From contig JABIYQ010000380.1 in NCBI GenBank assembly GCA_018702715.1, positions 1 to 19,032 on the forward strand: a stretch of DNA of 19,032 nucleotides, read 5' to 3'. Under the pieces are notes generated by a model, which was not told the origin of the DNA, ran no database searches, and worked only from the letters and a program-made list of their open reading frames with translations. The DNA comes from Desulfobacula sp. GTDB taxonomy: Bacteria; Desulfobacterota; Desulfobacteria; Desulfobacterales; Desulfobacteraceae. Below, piece after piece: positions 8,021-16,669 of this stretch. Position 1 is the stretch's first letter. Each line of letters starts with the position of its first letter. Both the position numbers and the translations under genes were made by a program.

Positions 8021-8499
8021 AAACCATAGAATCAAAAAATTCAAAACAAACACGAAGCTTAGGTGAGCAAATGGGCAAGAAAATCTCGGAAGAGATCGGC
8101 CTTGGTGTCTCCATTGCCCTTAATGGGGAATTGAGTGCAGGCAAAACAACCTTTGTCCAGGGATTTGCAAAAGGGCTTGGGGTGTCTGAAAAATATTATA
8201 TCACAAGCCCGACATACAACATCATTAATGAATATCCGGCAGATGTACTTACCCTCTGTCATCTGGATCTTTACAGGTTAGAATTCGTGGATGAGCTTGA
8301 GACTATAGGTTTTGATGATCTTAATGATGGCAACCATATTATTGTTGTTGAATGGCCTGAAATACTAAATCAAATATCTTTTAAATTTGATATTGAAATC
8401 AATTTTAGATTTGATAAACACTATAATAGGATAATATCTATTTTTGCCTCTGGACAACCAGGATCAAATTTGTTAAGCAAATTATTTTTAAAAATTTAA
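8017..8499 (+). CDS. tsaE: tRNA threonylcarbamoyladenosine biosynthesis ATPase TsaE
   Basis: P-loop ATPase that works with TsaB, TsaC and TsaD to make N6-threonylcarbamoyladenosine at position 37 of ANN-decoding tRNAs. From the start chosen (160 aa) the Walker A is GELSAGKTT at about residues 37-45 (most relatives read GDLGAGKTT, so two conservative changes). SPTYNIINEY, HLDLYRL and VVEWPEIL follow as expected for the family. ATG 8017 overlaps the nnr stop as ATGA, favouring coupled translation; an in-frame ATG at 8008 would add three residues, and neither has a clear ribosome binding site. TsaB and TsaD are not in the window. The last 30 residues are AT-rich and less family-like. Confidence 0.94.
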   Translation: MKTIESKNSKQTRSLGEQMGKKISEEIGLGVSIALNGELSAGKTTFVQGFAKGLGVSEKYYITSPTYNIINEYPADVLTLCHLDLYRLEFVDELETIGFDDLNDGNHIIVVEWPEILNQISFKFDIEINFRFDKHYNRIISIFASGQPGSNLLSKLFLKI

Positions 8500-8522
8500 T
8501 AATTATCCATATCGGAGTGGTT

Positions 8523-9743
8523 ATGGCGTTAAGAGTACAAAAATATGGGGGAACCTCTGTTGCCGACATTGGGCATATCAACCATGTTGCCGACAGGGTA
8601 ATAAAAGCACATGATCAGGGAGACAAGGTGGTGGTGGTCCTTTCTGCCATGTCAGGTGTAACAGACAATCTTATCGCTCTTGCCAAACAGGCATCAGAAA
8701 CCCCTGACAAAAGGGAGCTTGACGTACTTCTTGCTACAGGAGAACAGACAACGGCGGCCCTTCTTGCCATGATCCTCAAATCAAGAGAATACAAGGCAAA
8801 ATCTTTTCTTGGTTTTCAAGCAGGCATTCAGACGAATAAAACATCCGGCAAAGCAAGGATTCTGGATATTGATTGCGAAAACATAAGACAGGCTCTTGAA
8901 AACGGCTATATTGCTGTTGTAGCTGGATTTCAGGGAGTGGATAAAGATGGTGCCATCACTACCCTGGGTAGAGGCGGGTCTGACACATCTGCCGTGGCCA
9001 TTGCATCATCTTTGAAAGCCGATGTCTGTGAAATCTTCACAGATGTGGATGGAGTTTACACTACAGACCCCAGAATTTGTAACTATGCAAGAAAAATTAA
9101 CAAGATATCCTATGAAGAAATGCTTGAAATGGCCATTTTAGGTGCCAAAGTTCTCCAGATCAGATCAGTTGAATTTGCAAAAAAATATAATGTGCCAGTG
9201 CATGTAAGGTCATCATTCAGTGAGGAGGAAGGAACAATGGTTGTCAACGAGAGTTCTGATATGGAAAGTGTCATTGTATCAGGTATTACCTGTGATATGA
9301 ATGAGGCGAGAATCACTTTAAAGAAGGTCCCTGACCAGCCTGGTGTTTCTGCAAAGATATTCACCCCACTTGCCGAAGCCGAAATAAGCGTAGACATGAT
9401 TATTCAAAACACGCGCTCAGGCGGTGAGACTGACCTTACCTTTACTGTGACCAAAGATGACTTTGAACGGGCAAAAGAAATTTCTGAAAAAGTAGCCAAG
9501 GAATTGGGGGCAGTCCACATTCTCACTGCTGAAGAGATTGCCAAGGTTTCGGTTATCGGATTGGGGATGAAAAGTCATTCCGGTGTTGCTGCCACAATGT
9601 TCCAGGCCCTGGCATCTGAAAATATAAATATACGATTAATTAGTACTTCTGAAATCAGGATTTCCTGCGTCATACTTGCAAAATATGCTGAGCTTGCCGT
9701 GAGAACCCTCCACACAGCATTTGGGCTGGACCAGAAAAAATAA
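8523..9743 (+). CDS. lysC: Aspartate kinase, monofunctional, two ACT domains
   Basis: Phosphorylates aspartate with ATP, the committed step towards lysine, threonine, methionine and diaminopimelate. The 406-aa protein has the kinase domain with KYGGTSVAD near the N-terminus, LSAMSGVTDN, LLATGEQ, GFQAGI and TLGRGGSDTSAVAIA, then FTDVDGVYTTDPR. Two ACT domains follow: one around residues 255-325 (PDQPGVSAKIFTPLAEAEI, SGGETDLTFTV) and one around 340-405 (GVAATMFQALASENINI, STSEIRISC). The start at ATG 8523 has CGGAG five bases upstream; GTG 8517 lies inside that site. Size and architecture match the lysine- or threonine-inhibited class of B. subtilis and C. glutamicum rather than fused ThrA. An internal start at 9237 may give a beta subunit. 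Convergent with pyrF. Confidence 0.96.
   Translation: MALRVQKYGGTSVADIGHINHVADRVIKAHDQGDKVVVVLSAMSGVTDNLIALAKQASETPDKRELDVLLATGEQTTAALLAMILKSREYKAKSFLGFQAGIQTNKTSGKARILDIDCENIRQALENGYIAVVAGFQGVDKDGAITTLGRGGSDTSAVAIASSLKADVCEIFTDVDGVYTTDPRICNYARKINKISYEEMLEMAILGAKVLQIRSVEFAKKYNVPVHVRSSFSEEEGTMVVNESSDMESVIVSGITCDMNEARITLKKVPDQPGVSAKIFTPLAEAEISVDMIIQNTRSGGETDLTFTVTKDDFERAKEISEKVAKELGAVHILTAEEIAKVSVIGLGMKSHSGVAATMFQALASENINIRLISTSEIRISCVILAKYAELAVRTLHTAFGLDQKK
9237..9743 (+). CDS. Predicted aspartate kinase beta subunit from an internal start
   Basis: Inside lysC an AGGAGG at 9223-9228 stands eight bases before an in-frame ATG at 9237 (residue 239 of the full protein). It would yield a 168-aa protein containing both ACT domains and no kinase domain. 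In B. subtilis aspartokinase II and C. glutamicum LysC, a regulatory beta subunit of about this size is known to be made from an internal start at a similar place, forming an alpha2beta2 enzyme. That the signal is used here is inference: the coding sequence (Ser-Glu-Glu-Glu-Gly-Thr) could produce the motif anyway, but its match and spacing are ideal. Confidence 0.6.
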   Translation: MVVNESSDMESVIVSGITCDMNEARITLKKVPDQPGVSAKIFTPLAEAEISVDMIIQNTRSGGETDLTFTVTKDDFERAKEISEKVAKELGAVHILTAEEIAKVSVIGLGMKSHSGVAATMFQALASENINIRLISTSEIRISCVILAKYAELAVRTLHTAFGLDQKK

Positions 9744-9773
9744 ACCCGATATTAATTTAAACGGGATAATCGT

Positions 9774-10502
9774 TTAAGCCAAACTAAGGGCTGCTTCAAC
9801 CTCTTGAATAACTTTTTGGGTGGCAACGGCAGGATCATCAGCATCCCTTATTGGCCTTCCTATTACAATCAGATCACTGCCTAGCGATACAGCCTGGCCA
9901 GGAGTGGTCACCCTTTTTTGATCATCATTTTCAAGAAGCGTCCATGAAGGTCTGATCCCCGGGGTTACAGCCAAAAAAGATTTTCCAAATCTTTTTTTTA
10001 TCTGCTGGACCTCACGGCCTGAGCATATCACCCCTTTGCACCCTGATTCATATGCCATTTTTGCACGGTGCATGACCAAAAGATGGGGGGCTTTTACAAA
10101 CTTTTCTTTAAAACCTGCAGCTTTAACAGCATTTGTATCATTGTCGGTCAAAAGAGTAACCCCAAGAACATTAGTTTTGCCTTTACCACCTTTAACTGCT
10201 TTTTCAAGCATGGCCGAAGATGAGCAATGGACTGTTACAAAATCTACTCCCAGGGTTGCCACTCTTTCCATGGCCCTTTGAACTGTAACAGAGATATCAT
10301 GAAGTTTGAGATCCAGAAATATTTTTACCCGACTTTCTTTTTTCACCATTTGAACTATGGACGGCCCCTGATCAATAAAGAGTTCAAGGCCTATTTTAAA
10401 CATCCCCACCTTGCCATCAAGAAGTTTCACATACTTTTTTGCATCTTTTACACAAGAAAAATCCAATGGGAATACAATATAGTCCTTACCTTGTTTTTGC
10501 AT
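9774..10502 (-). CDS. pyrF: Orotidine 5'-phosphate decarboxylase
   Basis: Converts OMP to UMP, the last step of de novo pyrimidine synthesis. The 242-aa TIM-barrel protein has GMFKIGLELF and the catalytic FLDLKLHDI motif with Asp64, Lys66 and Asp69 (the D-x-K-x-x-D set). GVTLLTDND, SGREVQQI, TPGIRPSW and VIGRPIRDADDP follow, the last forming the phosphate-binding loop. This is the shorter bacterial group I form. The ATG has AAGGAT six bases upstream. The gene begins 30 bases after the RND pump stop and has no visible promoter in that gap, so it seems to be the last gene of the efflux operon, which is unusual company for a pyrimidine enzyme. An internal promoter within the pump gene is possible. 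Confidence 0.96.
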   Translation of the reverse strand: MQKQGKDYIVFPLDFSCVKDAKKYVKLLDGKVGMFKIGLELFIDQGPSIVQMVKKESRVKIFLDLKLHDISVTVQRAMERVATLGVDFVTVHCSSSAMLEKAVKGGKGKTNVLGVTLLTDNDTNAVKAAGFKEKFVKAPHLLVMHRAKMAYESGCKGVICSGREVQQIKKRFGKSFLAVTPGIRPSWTLLENDDQKRVTTPGQAVSLGSDLIVIGRPIRDADDPAVATQKVIQEVEAALSLA

Positions 10503-10532
10503 AATATTATCCTTACAATTTTTTTGTTTTCC

Positions 10533-13500
10533 CTATTCCTCTATCATAGATACCGCTTTGTTTGTATTTTTTTTTGGAGCGAACAAACCTTTGATATCCT
10601 CAAGGATCATGTAAAGACATGGCACCATCAAAAGGGTGATAAGTGTGGCAAACAATATGCCGAACCCCAGGGAAATCGCCATGGGAATTAAAAATCTTGC
10701 CTGGCGTGATGTTTCGCTAATTATAGGGGCAAGCCCGCCACAGGTTGTCAATGTGGTCAGTAAAATAGGCCGAAACCTCTGAATTCCTGCCGAATGGACC
10801 GCGTACAGGGCAGGTATTCCATCACGACACCTGCGGTTGGCAAAATCAATCAATACCAGAGAATCATTCACCACCACCCCGGACATGGCAACCAGCCCAA
10901 AAAGACTCATTATGGAAAGGGAGTATCCCATTATAATGTGCCCGGCAATAGCACCAATCATTCCAAAGGGGATACAGAACATGATGATAAAAGGCTGAAG
11001 ATAACTTTTAAATGGGATGGCCAAAAGAGCAAAAACACAGAGCAGCGCCATTCCAAGACCCCTTAAAAGAGCTGATATACTTTCCTTGATATCTGCCTGA
11101 CGTCCCTTGAAACTATAAGAAAGCCCGGGGTATCTACTCAGAAGATCCGGCAGGATATCCTTTTTCATATCCTTTAAGATATTTTCTGCCTGGGAAGGGG
11201 GTCGGACATTGGCAGTAACAGATATCTCACGCCGCCCATTGGTTCTTTTTATCGATGTATAAGCTCTGCCTGTAATTGTTTCTACAGCGTTTCGAAGCTG
11301 GATTTCTCCTTTTGGTGCCAGTAGCACCAATTCTTCAAAGGTTGATTCCGACATCCTTTCCTCTTCAGGCAAAAGAATCCTCACTGTGACCTCACTTCTC
11401 CCCCGCTGGTTCTTCACTGCAGACACCCCCTGGAAGGCATGCCGGATCTGATTGGCCACTTCCCTGGAGGTCAGTCCCATCCTCTTTCCAGCAGGGCTCA
11501 AGGTAATGTCAAATTGTTTCTTTCCTTTAGCAGATCCGTCATCAATATCATGGACAATGGAATACTCGGAAAGATTTTTAGCAAGATCCTCTCCTGCCCG
11601 GTCCAGCATGTTTTTATCCCGGTGACTCAGACTCACCGTCAAGCTTTTACCTGATCCAGGCCCTCCTCTGTCTGACTCAAAAGTAATTGTTTCAAGTCCT
11701 GGAATCCTACCGGCCTTTTTCCGCCAGATATTTGTAACATCTGAAGTGCTTAAAGGGCGTACATCCGGATCAGTCAAATAAAGTCTGACTCGGACCTGGT
11801 TGTCCCAGACCCTGGAAAAAATACCGGTTGACAAATGATCTTTACCATTTTCTTGAATAACCTCTTGGGCTTTTTGGACGAGAAGCTGTTCAACATTTTT
11901 CAAGGTATCAGAAGGCGTGCCATAGGGCAGAACAGCCTCACAAAATGCATAATCAGATTCCACCTTGGGAAACATCACCATCCCCATACGTCCCGAAGAG
12001 ACAAAGCCTGCAGTTGTAAAAAGCAATGCTATGCCAAAGGAAATGACTATATATCTATAATGCAACAGCCTGAACAAAAATCCGCGATAATATTTTTTTA
12101 CAAATGTTTCAAAAAACCTGCTGAATTTTTCCTGCCCCTTTTCAAGATAATTTAAAGGAAAAAACAAGGGCCGTCTGTTTTTGTGGCTTAAATGGGCCGG
12201 CAAAATAAAAAGGCTCTCAATTAAAGAAACCGCGAACACTGCAATCACAACAATAGGAAGGGTTTTAAATATCTTGCCCATAATACCCGGAACAAACATT
12301 AAGGGCACAAATACCACCATATTGGTTATCACGCTAAACACCACTGGCATAGCAATGCTCTTCGTCCCTTTGACAGCTGCTTCCAAAAAAGGCATTCCCT
12401 GACGTCTGAAAAAATATATATTTTCACCAACGACCACTGCATCGTCCACAACAATACCTAGGGTTACGATAAAGGCAAACATGCTGATAATGTTAATGGA
12501 AAATGTAGTTGGTGCAAGAAAAAGAAAGGAGCCTAAAAAAGAGATGGGAATCCCGAGGCTGACCCAGAATGCCAACCGGATTTCAAGAAAAAGCGCCAGA
12601 AAAAAAAATACCAGTCCAAGTCCAATGTAAGCATTTTTAAGCAAGAGGTCGGCTCTCTGGGCAAATACTTTGGAAAGATCTCTTAAAACTGTCAAGCTTA
12701 CCCCATTGGGTAGGGATTCATCAATTCTTTTTACAACTGCTTTACCTGAAGTTGCCACTTGGATCGGAGTCTGGTCACCCACCCTGTAAACCTCTATGAT
12801 TACAGCCCGTTCCCCGTTAAAGGATGCCCAGTTATCTGTTTCTTCAAAACCTTCGGTAACCGTGGCAATATCTTCAAGCAAAACACTTGATCCGTCTTCA
12901 AGTGTAATGATGGGAAGCACTGAATATTGTCTTGCGTAATCTTTTCGATCCCTGACACGCAAAAGGATATCACCTCCCCGGGTTTTGATGCTGCCGCCGC
13001 CAAGCTCCACAGATGCCCTGGATATTGTAAGCGCTACATCCTGAAGGGTTATGCCGTAACGTCTCAGTATCTGCCTTGAAATAGATACCTGAATTTCCCT
13101 ATCCCTTACCCCGTCAAGCTCAACCTGGGTAATACCTTCGTCCATCAGCAGCTCATCACGGATTTGATCTGCCAGTGCCCGCAGGGTTGTTTCAGAGGCA
13201 TCCCCATACAGAGCCAGTCTTAGGACCTCTCTTCTTCTTGCTGCAATGGAGATTTGTGGCTCTTCAGCCTCTTCCGGGAAAGTAGAGATACGATCTATCT
13301 CACTTTTGATCTCCTGCCACAGGCGATTGATATTGGTTCCTTCAAGGGCTTCTACGCTAATAAAGCCATATCCTTCATTGGCGCTGGCAGTAATTTCATC
13401 AATTCCTTCCAGGTCCTGTATCGCTTCTTCAATAGCAAGAAGAAGGCCGTTTTCCACTTCTTCCGGACTTGCACCGGGATAGGCAATGGAAATATTGACT

Positions 13501-13658
13501 ATATCAAGACTGAACTCAGGGAACACCTCCTGTTTAATGTTAAACCCCATGTAAAGTCCGCCAATGAGGAGCACGGCCATGATCAGGTTGGCAGCTACTG
13601 AATTGCCTGCCATCCATGCAATAGATCCACGGGTTGGCGTATGGTCAGCGGTTGTCAT
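10533..13658 (-). CDS. RND efflux transporter, inner-membrane pump
   Basis: Proton-driven efflux pump of the AcrB/HAE-1-like group; 1041 aa, normal length. It spans the inner membrane with two large periplasmic loops. Visible features are TM1 (residues 21-40), the porter motif IAYPGASPEEVEN (59-70), TM2-TM4 (about 342-415) with the proton-relay pair Asp405-Asp406 in GIVVDDAVVVGENI, TM5 and TM6 to about 490, and the second membrane block from about residue 860. In TM10 the sequence is SGVVVNDSLVLIDF: the lysine of AcrB (Lys940) is replaced by Asn followed by Asp. That is typical of a distinct RND subgroup, so the relay differs from AcrB. Its ATG overlaps the stop of the membrane fusion gene by four bases. 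Substrate cannot be told from the sequence. Confidence 0.95.
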   Translation of the reverse strand: MTTADHTPTRGSIAWMAGNSVAANLIMAVLLIGGLYMGFNIKQEVFPEFSLDIVNISIAYPGASPEEVENGLLLAIEEAIQDLEGIDEITASANEGYGFISVEALEGTNINRLWQEIKSEIDRISTFPEEAEEPQISIAARRREVLRLALYGDASETTLRALADQIRDELLMDEGITQVELDGVRDREIQVSISRQILRRYGITLQDVALTISRASVELGGGSIKTRGGDILLRVRDRKDYARQYSVLPIITLEDGSSVLLEDIATVTEGFEETDNWASFNGERAVIIEVYRVGDQTPIQVATSGKAVVKRIDESLPNGVSLTVLRDLSKVFAQRADLLLKNAYIGLGLVFFFLALFLEIRLAFWVSLGIPISFLGSFLFLAPTTFSINIISMFAFIVTLGIVVDDAVVVGENIYFFRRQGMPFLEAAVKGTKSIAMPVVFSVITNMVVFVPLMFVPGIMGKIFKTLPIVVIAVFAVSLIESLFILPAHLSHKNRRPLFFPLNYLEKGQEKFSRFFETFVKKYYRGFLFRLLHYRYIVISFGIALLFTTAGFVSSGRMGMVMFPKVESDYAFCEAVLPYGTPSDTLKNVEQLLVQKAQEVIQENGKDHLSTGIFSRVWDNQVRVRLYLTDPDVRPLSTSDVTNIWRKKAGRIPGLETITFESDRGGPGSGKSLTVSLSHRDKNMLDRAGEDLAKNLSEYSIVHDIDDGSAKGKKQFDITLSPAGKRMGLTSREVANQIRHAFQGVSAVKNQRGRSEVTVRILLPEEERMSESTFEELVLLAPKGEIQLRNAVETITGRAYTSIKRTNGRREISVTANVRPPSQAENILKDMKKDILPDLLSRYPGLSYSFKGRQADIKESISALLRGLGMALLCVFALLAIPFKSYLQPFIIMFCIPFGMIGAIAGHIIMGYSLSIMSLFGLVAMSGVVVNDSLVLIDFANRRCRDGIPALYAVHSAGIQRFRPILLTTLTTCGGLAPIISETSRQARFLIPMAISLGFGILFATLITLLMVPCLYMILEDIKGLFAPKKNTNKAVSMIEE

Positions 13659-14839
13659 GAACGATCTCCTGATGAAAGCTGCAGTGCCATACCTTCTACC
13701 GGTGCGGGCAGATCAGAGGTAATCACGGCATCTCCTGAATTGATACCGTGTTTGATAAAAACCCGTCCGTCTTCTTTCCAGGCAAGGCTTACCTCTTTTA
13801 TTTCAAGAACACCGGAATTATAAACCCAGACTGTGTTCCCATCCCTTAAAATAAGTCTTGGTATTGAAAATACATTTTCAAGAGTTTCTCCTATAATACT
13901 GACTTCCACATGATCATCCAATAGTAATTGCGGATTATTTTCCAACCGTTTCAATCCCATGGGATCAGGCACTAAAATTATCACACCAGCCATCCTGCTT
14001 TTGCTGGTCATTTTTCCTGTTGTTCGAACAACTTTTCCCTTCCAGGTTTGTTTTGAATATTGGGAATGGATAATAGCCTCACTGCCTTTTTTCTCGCTGA
14101 TCCTGATTGCAGACAGCCTGTCTGGCGGGACCTGGGCTTCAACTCTGTAAGTGTCCACATCCACCAGAGTGGCAAGTATTCCCTGTATTGTCACGAGTGA
14201 CCCAATATTGACTTGTCTTTCAAGGACAAGAGCATTAAATGGGACAATAACTTTTGTCCGGGAAAGGTTCAACCGGGCTTTTTCAAGATCAGCCCTGGCC
14301 CTGTCAACCTCAGCTTTTGCCTGGATAAGCTGTGGCTTTCTCAAGGCAAGGTCAGTTGCCTTTACCACGCCCGTGGATGCTTCGTTTATCAGTTTCAGTT
14401 CCTCTTTTGCAATCATCTGGCTGCCTTTTTCAATAGCAAGAGATGAAAAGGCTTTATCAAGTGCGCTTTGGGCTTTCTGAATTTCTATTCTATAATCTGA
14501 CTCTTCCAGCGTTAAAAGTATTTCACCCTTTTTCATCACCCCTCCCTGGACAAATTTTGGGGAGATGGATATCACTTCTCCGGATACTTTGGCTTTTAAT
14601 ATAATTTCTTTCTCCGGCATAACCGTGCCCATGACCTGGACTGAACTTATATAGCTCCCTGGCTGCATGGAAATAGTATCCACCAAAATGGCCTGTCTTT
14701 GGGGTGGCTTTCGTTTCATTTTAGGTTCTTTGGACTTAAAATAACTCCATCCTGCTACACCGGCCAAAATCAGACAAATGGGAAGGATAATTTTTATCAT
14801 GAGTTTGACAGCAGAACCCAATTTTTTAAAAACACTCAT
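13655..14839 (-). CDS. RND efflux membrane fusion (periplasmic adaptor) protein
   Basis: Adaptor of the HlyD/AcrA type that joins the inner-membrane pump to the outer-membrane channel. In 394 aa it shows a basic N-terminus and one hydrophobic anchor or uncleaved signal at about 12-31, then the first half of the lipoyl domain (VSGEVISISPKFVQGGVMKKGEIL, about 85-108, here quoted in part). A coiled-coil hairpin follows at about 118-192, rich in Ala, Leu, Lys and Glu (AKAEVDRARADLEKARLNLS), then the lipoyl return strand VIVPFNALVLERQVNIGSLV and beta-barrel segments. No lipobox is present, so it is probably membrane-anchored. A GGAG lies eight bases before the ATG. It follows the outer-membrane gene by 69 bases and overlaps the pump start (ATGA). 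Confidence 0.93.
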   Translation of the reverse strand: MSVFKKLGSAVKLMIKIILPICLILAGVAGWSYFKSKEPKMKRKPPQRQAILVDTISMQPGSYISSVQVMGTVMPEKEIILKAKVSGEVISISPKFVQGGVMKKGEILLTLEESDYRIEIQKAQSALDKAFSSLAIEKGSQMIAKEELKLINEASTGVVKATDLALRKPQLIQAKAEVDRARADLEKARLNLSRTKVIVPFNALVLERQVNIGSLVTIQGILATLVDVDTYRVEAQVPPDRLSAIRISEKKGSEAIIHSQYSKQTWKGKVVRTTGKMTSKSRMAGVIILVPDPMGLKRLENNPQLLLDDHVEVSIIGETLENVFSIPRLILRDGNTVWVYNSGVLEIKEVSLAWKEDGRVFIKHGINSGDAVITSDLPAPVEGMALQLSSGDRS

Positions 14840-14908
14840 CTTATTTACTCCACATCTTTATATCATCAATAGGATTCTATCATTGATTCATTTCAATTGG
14901 GGTGTAGA

Positions 14909-16282
14909 TTACCATCCCAGAGCCCTGTGAAACCCTATCCGATCTTTAATAACATTTGCACGCTCACCCACCAATTGTCTTTCCAGTCTCTCAATACTGG
15001 ACCAGGCAATCAAATAGGACAAATAACCACTTTTCCCATTCTGGTATTGTACCATTGCATCTTTCAGGGTTAGCCTTACTACGGCGAGTTCTTCTTCAAG
15101 CAATTTAATATATTCAGCCTGTTTTTGCATACTGACCAGACTGTCTTCAACCTCACGGATGGCCTTTGCAACAGTCCTGGCATAAACATTTAATTGTTCC
15201 TGTGCAAAAGCTTTGGCTCTTTTTACCTCGGCGTTCCTAAGTCCCCCATCAAAAATCGGTCCTGCAATACTCCCCACAAGTGTTGCGATCCAGTTTTGGA
15301 ACAAAAGGTCAAGTTTTCCACTTGAAAACAGGGCCTGAGCTGTGAGTTTAAAGGATGGCAGAAGATCTGCTTTAGCGGCTGAAATCGTCCAGTTGGATGA
15401 AGATAATCGCATCCTTGCAGCCTGGATATCCGGCCGGTTTTCCAGGAGGTCTGACGGAATCCCAACTCTGGAAAGCGGTATTGTGTCAGGAAAAATTTTA
15501 GTGTTCACCTGGACCAGGCCAATTGCGGTTGTACCGGACAAAAAGGCCAGACTATTCAATAAAATGCGTTCCTGTTTTTCAAGCAGTGGGACCTGGGAAC
15601 TTGCCTCTGCCAATGCTTCCCGCTGCTGGGACACATCCAGAGCATTTGCCCTTCCATTGGCAAACCTTAATTTTTGAAGTTCCAAAAGAGTTTTGTTAAT
15701 CTTGATCTGATTGTCTAAAATAATCTTCTTGTTCCGGGCAGAAATAATATCAATCCAGGTTTCGGCAATATCTGCTGTCAATTCAAGTGTAGACAGCCTT
15801 AAATCCTGGTTAGCTGCCTCAAGACTTAATACCTGTGCCTGCTTTTCAGCCTCAGCCTCCCCCCATACATCAGCCGTATATGAACCGCTTAATGAACCAT
15901 CCCAGGAATGGCTGCCATCATAGAAGGAACTGCTACCACGATTTTTTTTGACTTGAACTCCTTTTTTTTGCCCTCCGGCTGAAAACGCAAAAGCAGGAAA
16001 AAAAGATGCGTCCTCTTTGTCAACCCTGGTTTTTGCCTGGGCTATCCTTGCTTTTAATATTTTTAAATCAAAATTACCATCCACTGCATTTTTGATTAAT
16101 GAATCGAGTTCTTCACTATTAAAAAATAACCACCAGTCCTCATTGGCCTCATTAAGTCCTGCATCAATGGAAAAATTTTCTGGAATCGTCAAAGGAAGAG
16201 AAATATCAGGTTTTGCCTCAAAGGTTTTACAACCGGAAAAAAGCACCATGCTTGCCAGGATAACCCAAAAAACAGATCTCAT
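14909..16282 (-). CDS. Outer-membrane efflux channel lipoprotein (TolC/NodT type)
   Basis: Outer-membrane factor of the tripartite pump. The 457-aa protein has a lipoprotein signal ending in LFSGC with Cys18 as the lipidation site; the -3 residue is Phe or Leu depending on alignment, slightly off consensus, and +2 is Lys rather than Asp, which fits outer-membrane sorting. The mature part has the family's NodT-like WWLFFNSEELDSLI segment (about 50-63) and two repeats of long helices, including LDVSQQREALAEASSQVPLLEKQ and a LLENRPDIQAARMRL motif at about 275-290. It ends in FHRALGW. AGGAAA at 16291-16296 is the ribosome binding site. It is first in the operon, before adaptor, pump and pyrF, the reverse of the common adaptor-first order. 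Confidence 0.93.
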   Translation of the reverse strand: MRSVFWVILASMVLFSGCKTFEAKPDISLPLTIPENFSIDAGLNEANEDWWLFFNSEELDSLIKNAVDGNFDLKILKARIAQAKTRVDKEDASFFPAFAFSAGGQKKGVQVKKNRGSSSFYDGSHSWDGSLSGSYTADVWGEAEAEKQAQVLSLEAANQDLRLSTLELTADIAETWIDIISARNKKIILDNQIKINKTLLELQKLRFANGRANALDVSQQREALAEASSQVPLLEKQERILLNSLAFLSGTTAIGLVQVNTKIFPDTIPLSRVGIPSDLLENRPDIQAARMRLSSSNWTISAAKADLLPSFKLTAQALFSSGKLDLLFQNWIATLVGSIAGPIFDGGLRNAEVKRAKAFAQEQLNVYARTVAKAIREVEDSLVSMQKQAEYIKLLEEELAVVRLTLKDAMVQYQNGKSGYLSYLIAWSSIERLERQLVGERANVIKDRIGFHRALGW

Positions 16283-16295
16283 GATTTATATTTCC

Positions 16296-16313
16296 TAAAA
16301 GTTTAAACTTTTA
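16296..16313. promoter_or_regulatory. Perfect 18-bp palindrome, probable repressor operator
   Basis: TAAAAGTTTAAACTTTTA reads the same on both strands. It begins at the edge of the predicted -10 box and ends at the ribosome binding site of the outer-membrane channel gene, covering the expected transcription start (near 16306). A half-site, TAAAAGTTTA, recurs at 16357-16366 upstream of the -35 box, 61 bases away (about six helical turns). Placement suits a TetR- or MarR-type repressor, but no regulator gene is in the window. Confidence 0.55.
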
Positions 16314-16341
16314 AAATACTTTAGAAGTAAAAAGATAGCAA
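16313..16341 (-). promoter_or_regulatory. Putative promoter of the efflux operon
   Basis: On the minus strand TTGCTA (16341-16336), 17 bases, TATTTT (16318-16313). Each box matches consensus at four positions, a moderate fit. Its value comes from position: directly upstream of the palindrome and about 31 bases before the ATG. Confidence 0.4.
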
Positions 16342-16669
16342 TACTGAATAACCTCTTAAAAGTTTAGTTTGTTAGCTAATCTTTCTATCATTTTACTTAA
16401 AAAAAATAAAGCAAAGGGTGAGCCAAGTGAAAAAATTATTTTTTAATCTACTGAATTTATAATATATATTTAAGTTTCTATAAATCAAAACACTGCTATT
16501 GCATCTGTTTTAGTGTATACTTTTTACACAGTGTTATGCAATCTTGTGGATATAAACTACCCACAACTTGATGCCTGGGAATCAACAAACACTTTAAACA
16601 AAGCCCTAAAAATTCTTAACTTTACAAACTCATTCAGGATTGGTACTGATTCAATTAATATTAACTTCA

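Noticed and set aside
9757..9777. TTAAACG/CGTTTAA inverted repeat between lysC and pyrF as a terminator
   Set aside because: The stem is mostly A-T, it overlaps the pyrF stop codon and no T-run follows.
14865..14887. ATCAAT/ATTGAT inverted repeat between the outer-membrane channel and adaptor genes
   Set aside because: Six A-T-rich pairs around an 11-base loop are expected by chance in this base composition.
16544..16566. TTGTGGATA and CCACAA resembling DnaA boxes, hinting at an origin
   Set aside because: Only one near-match to the DnaA box, no cluster, and no dnaA, dnaN or gidA nearby.
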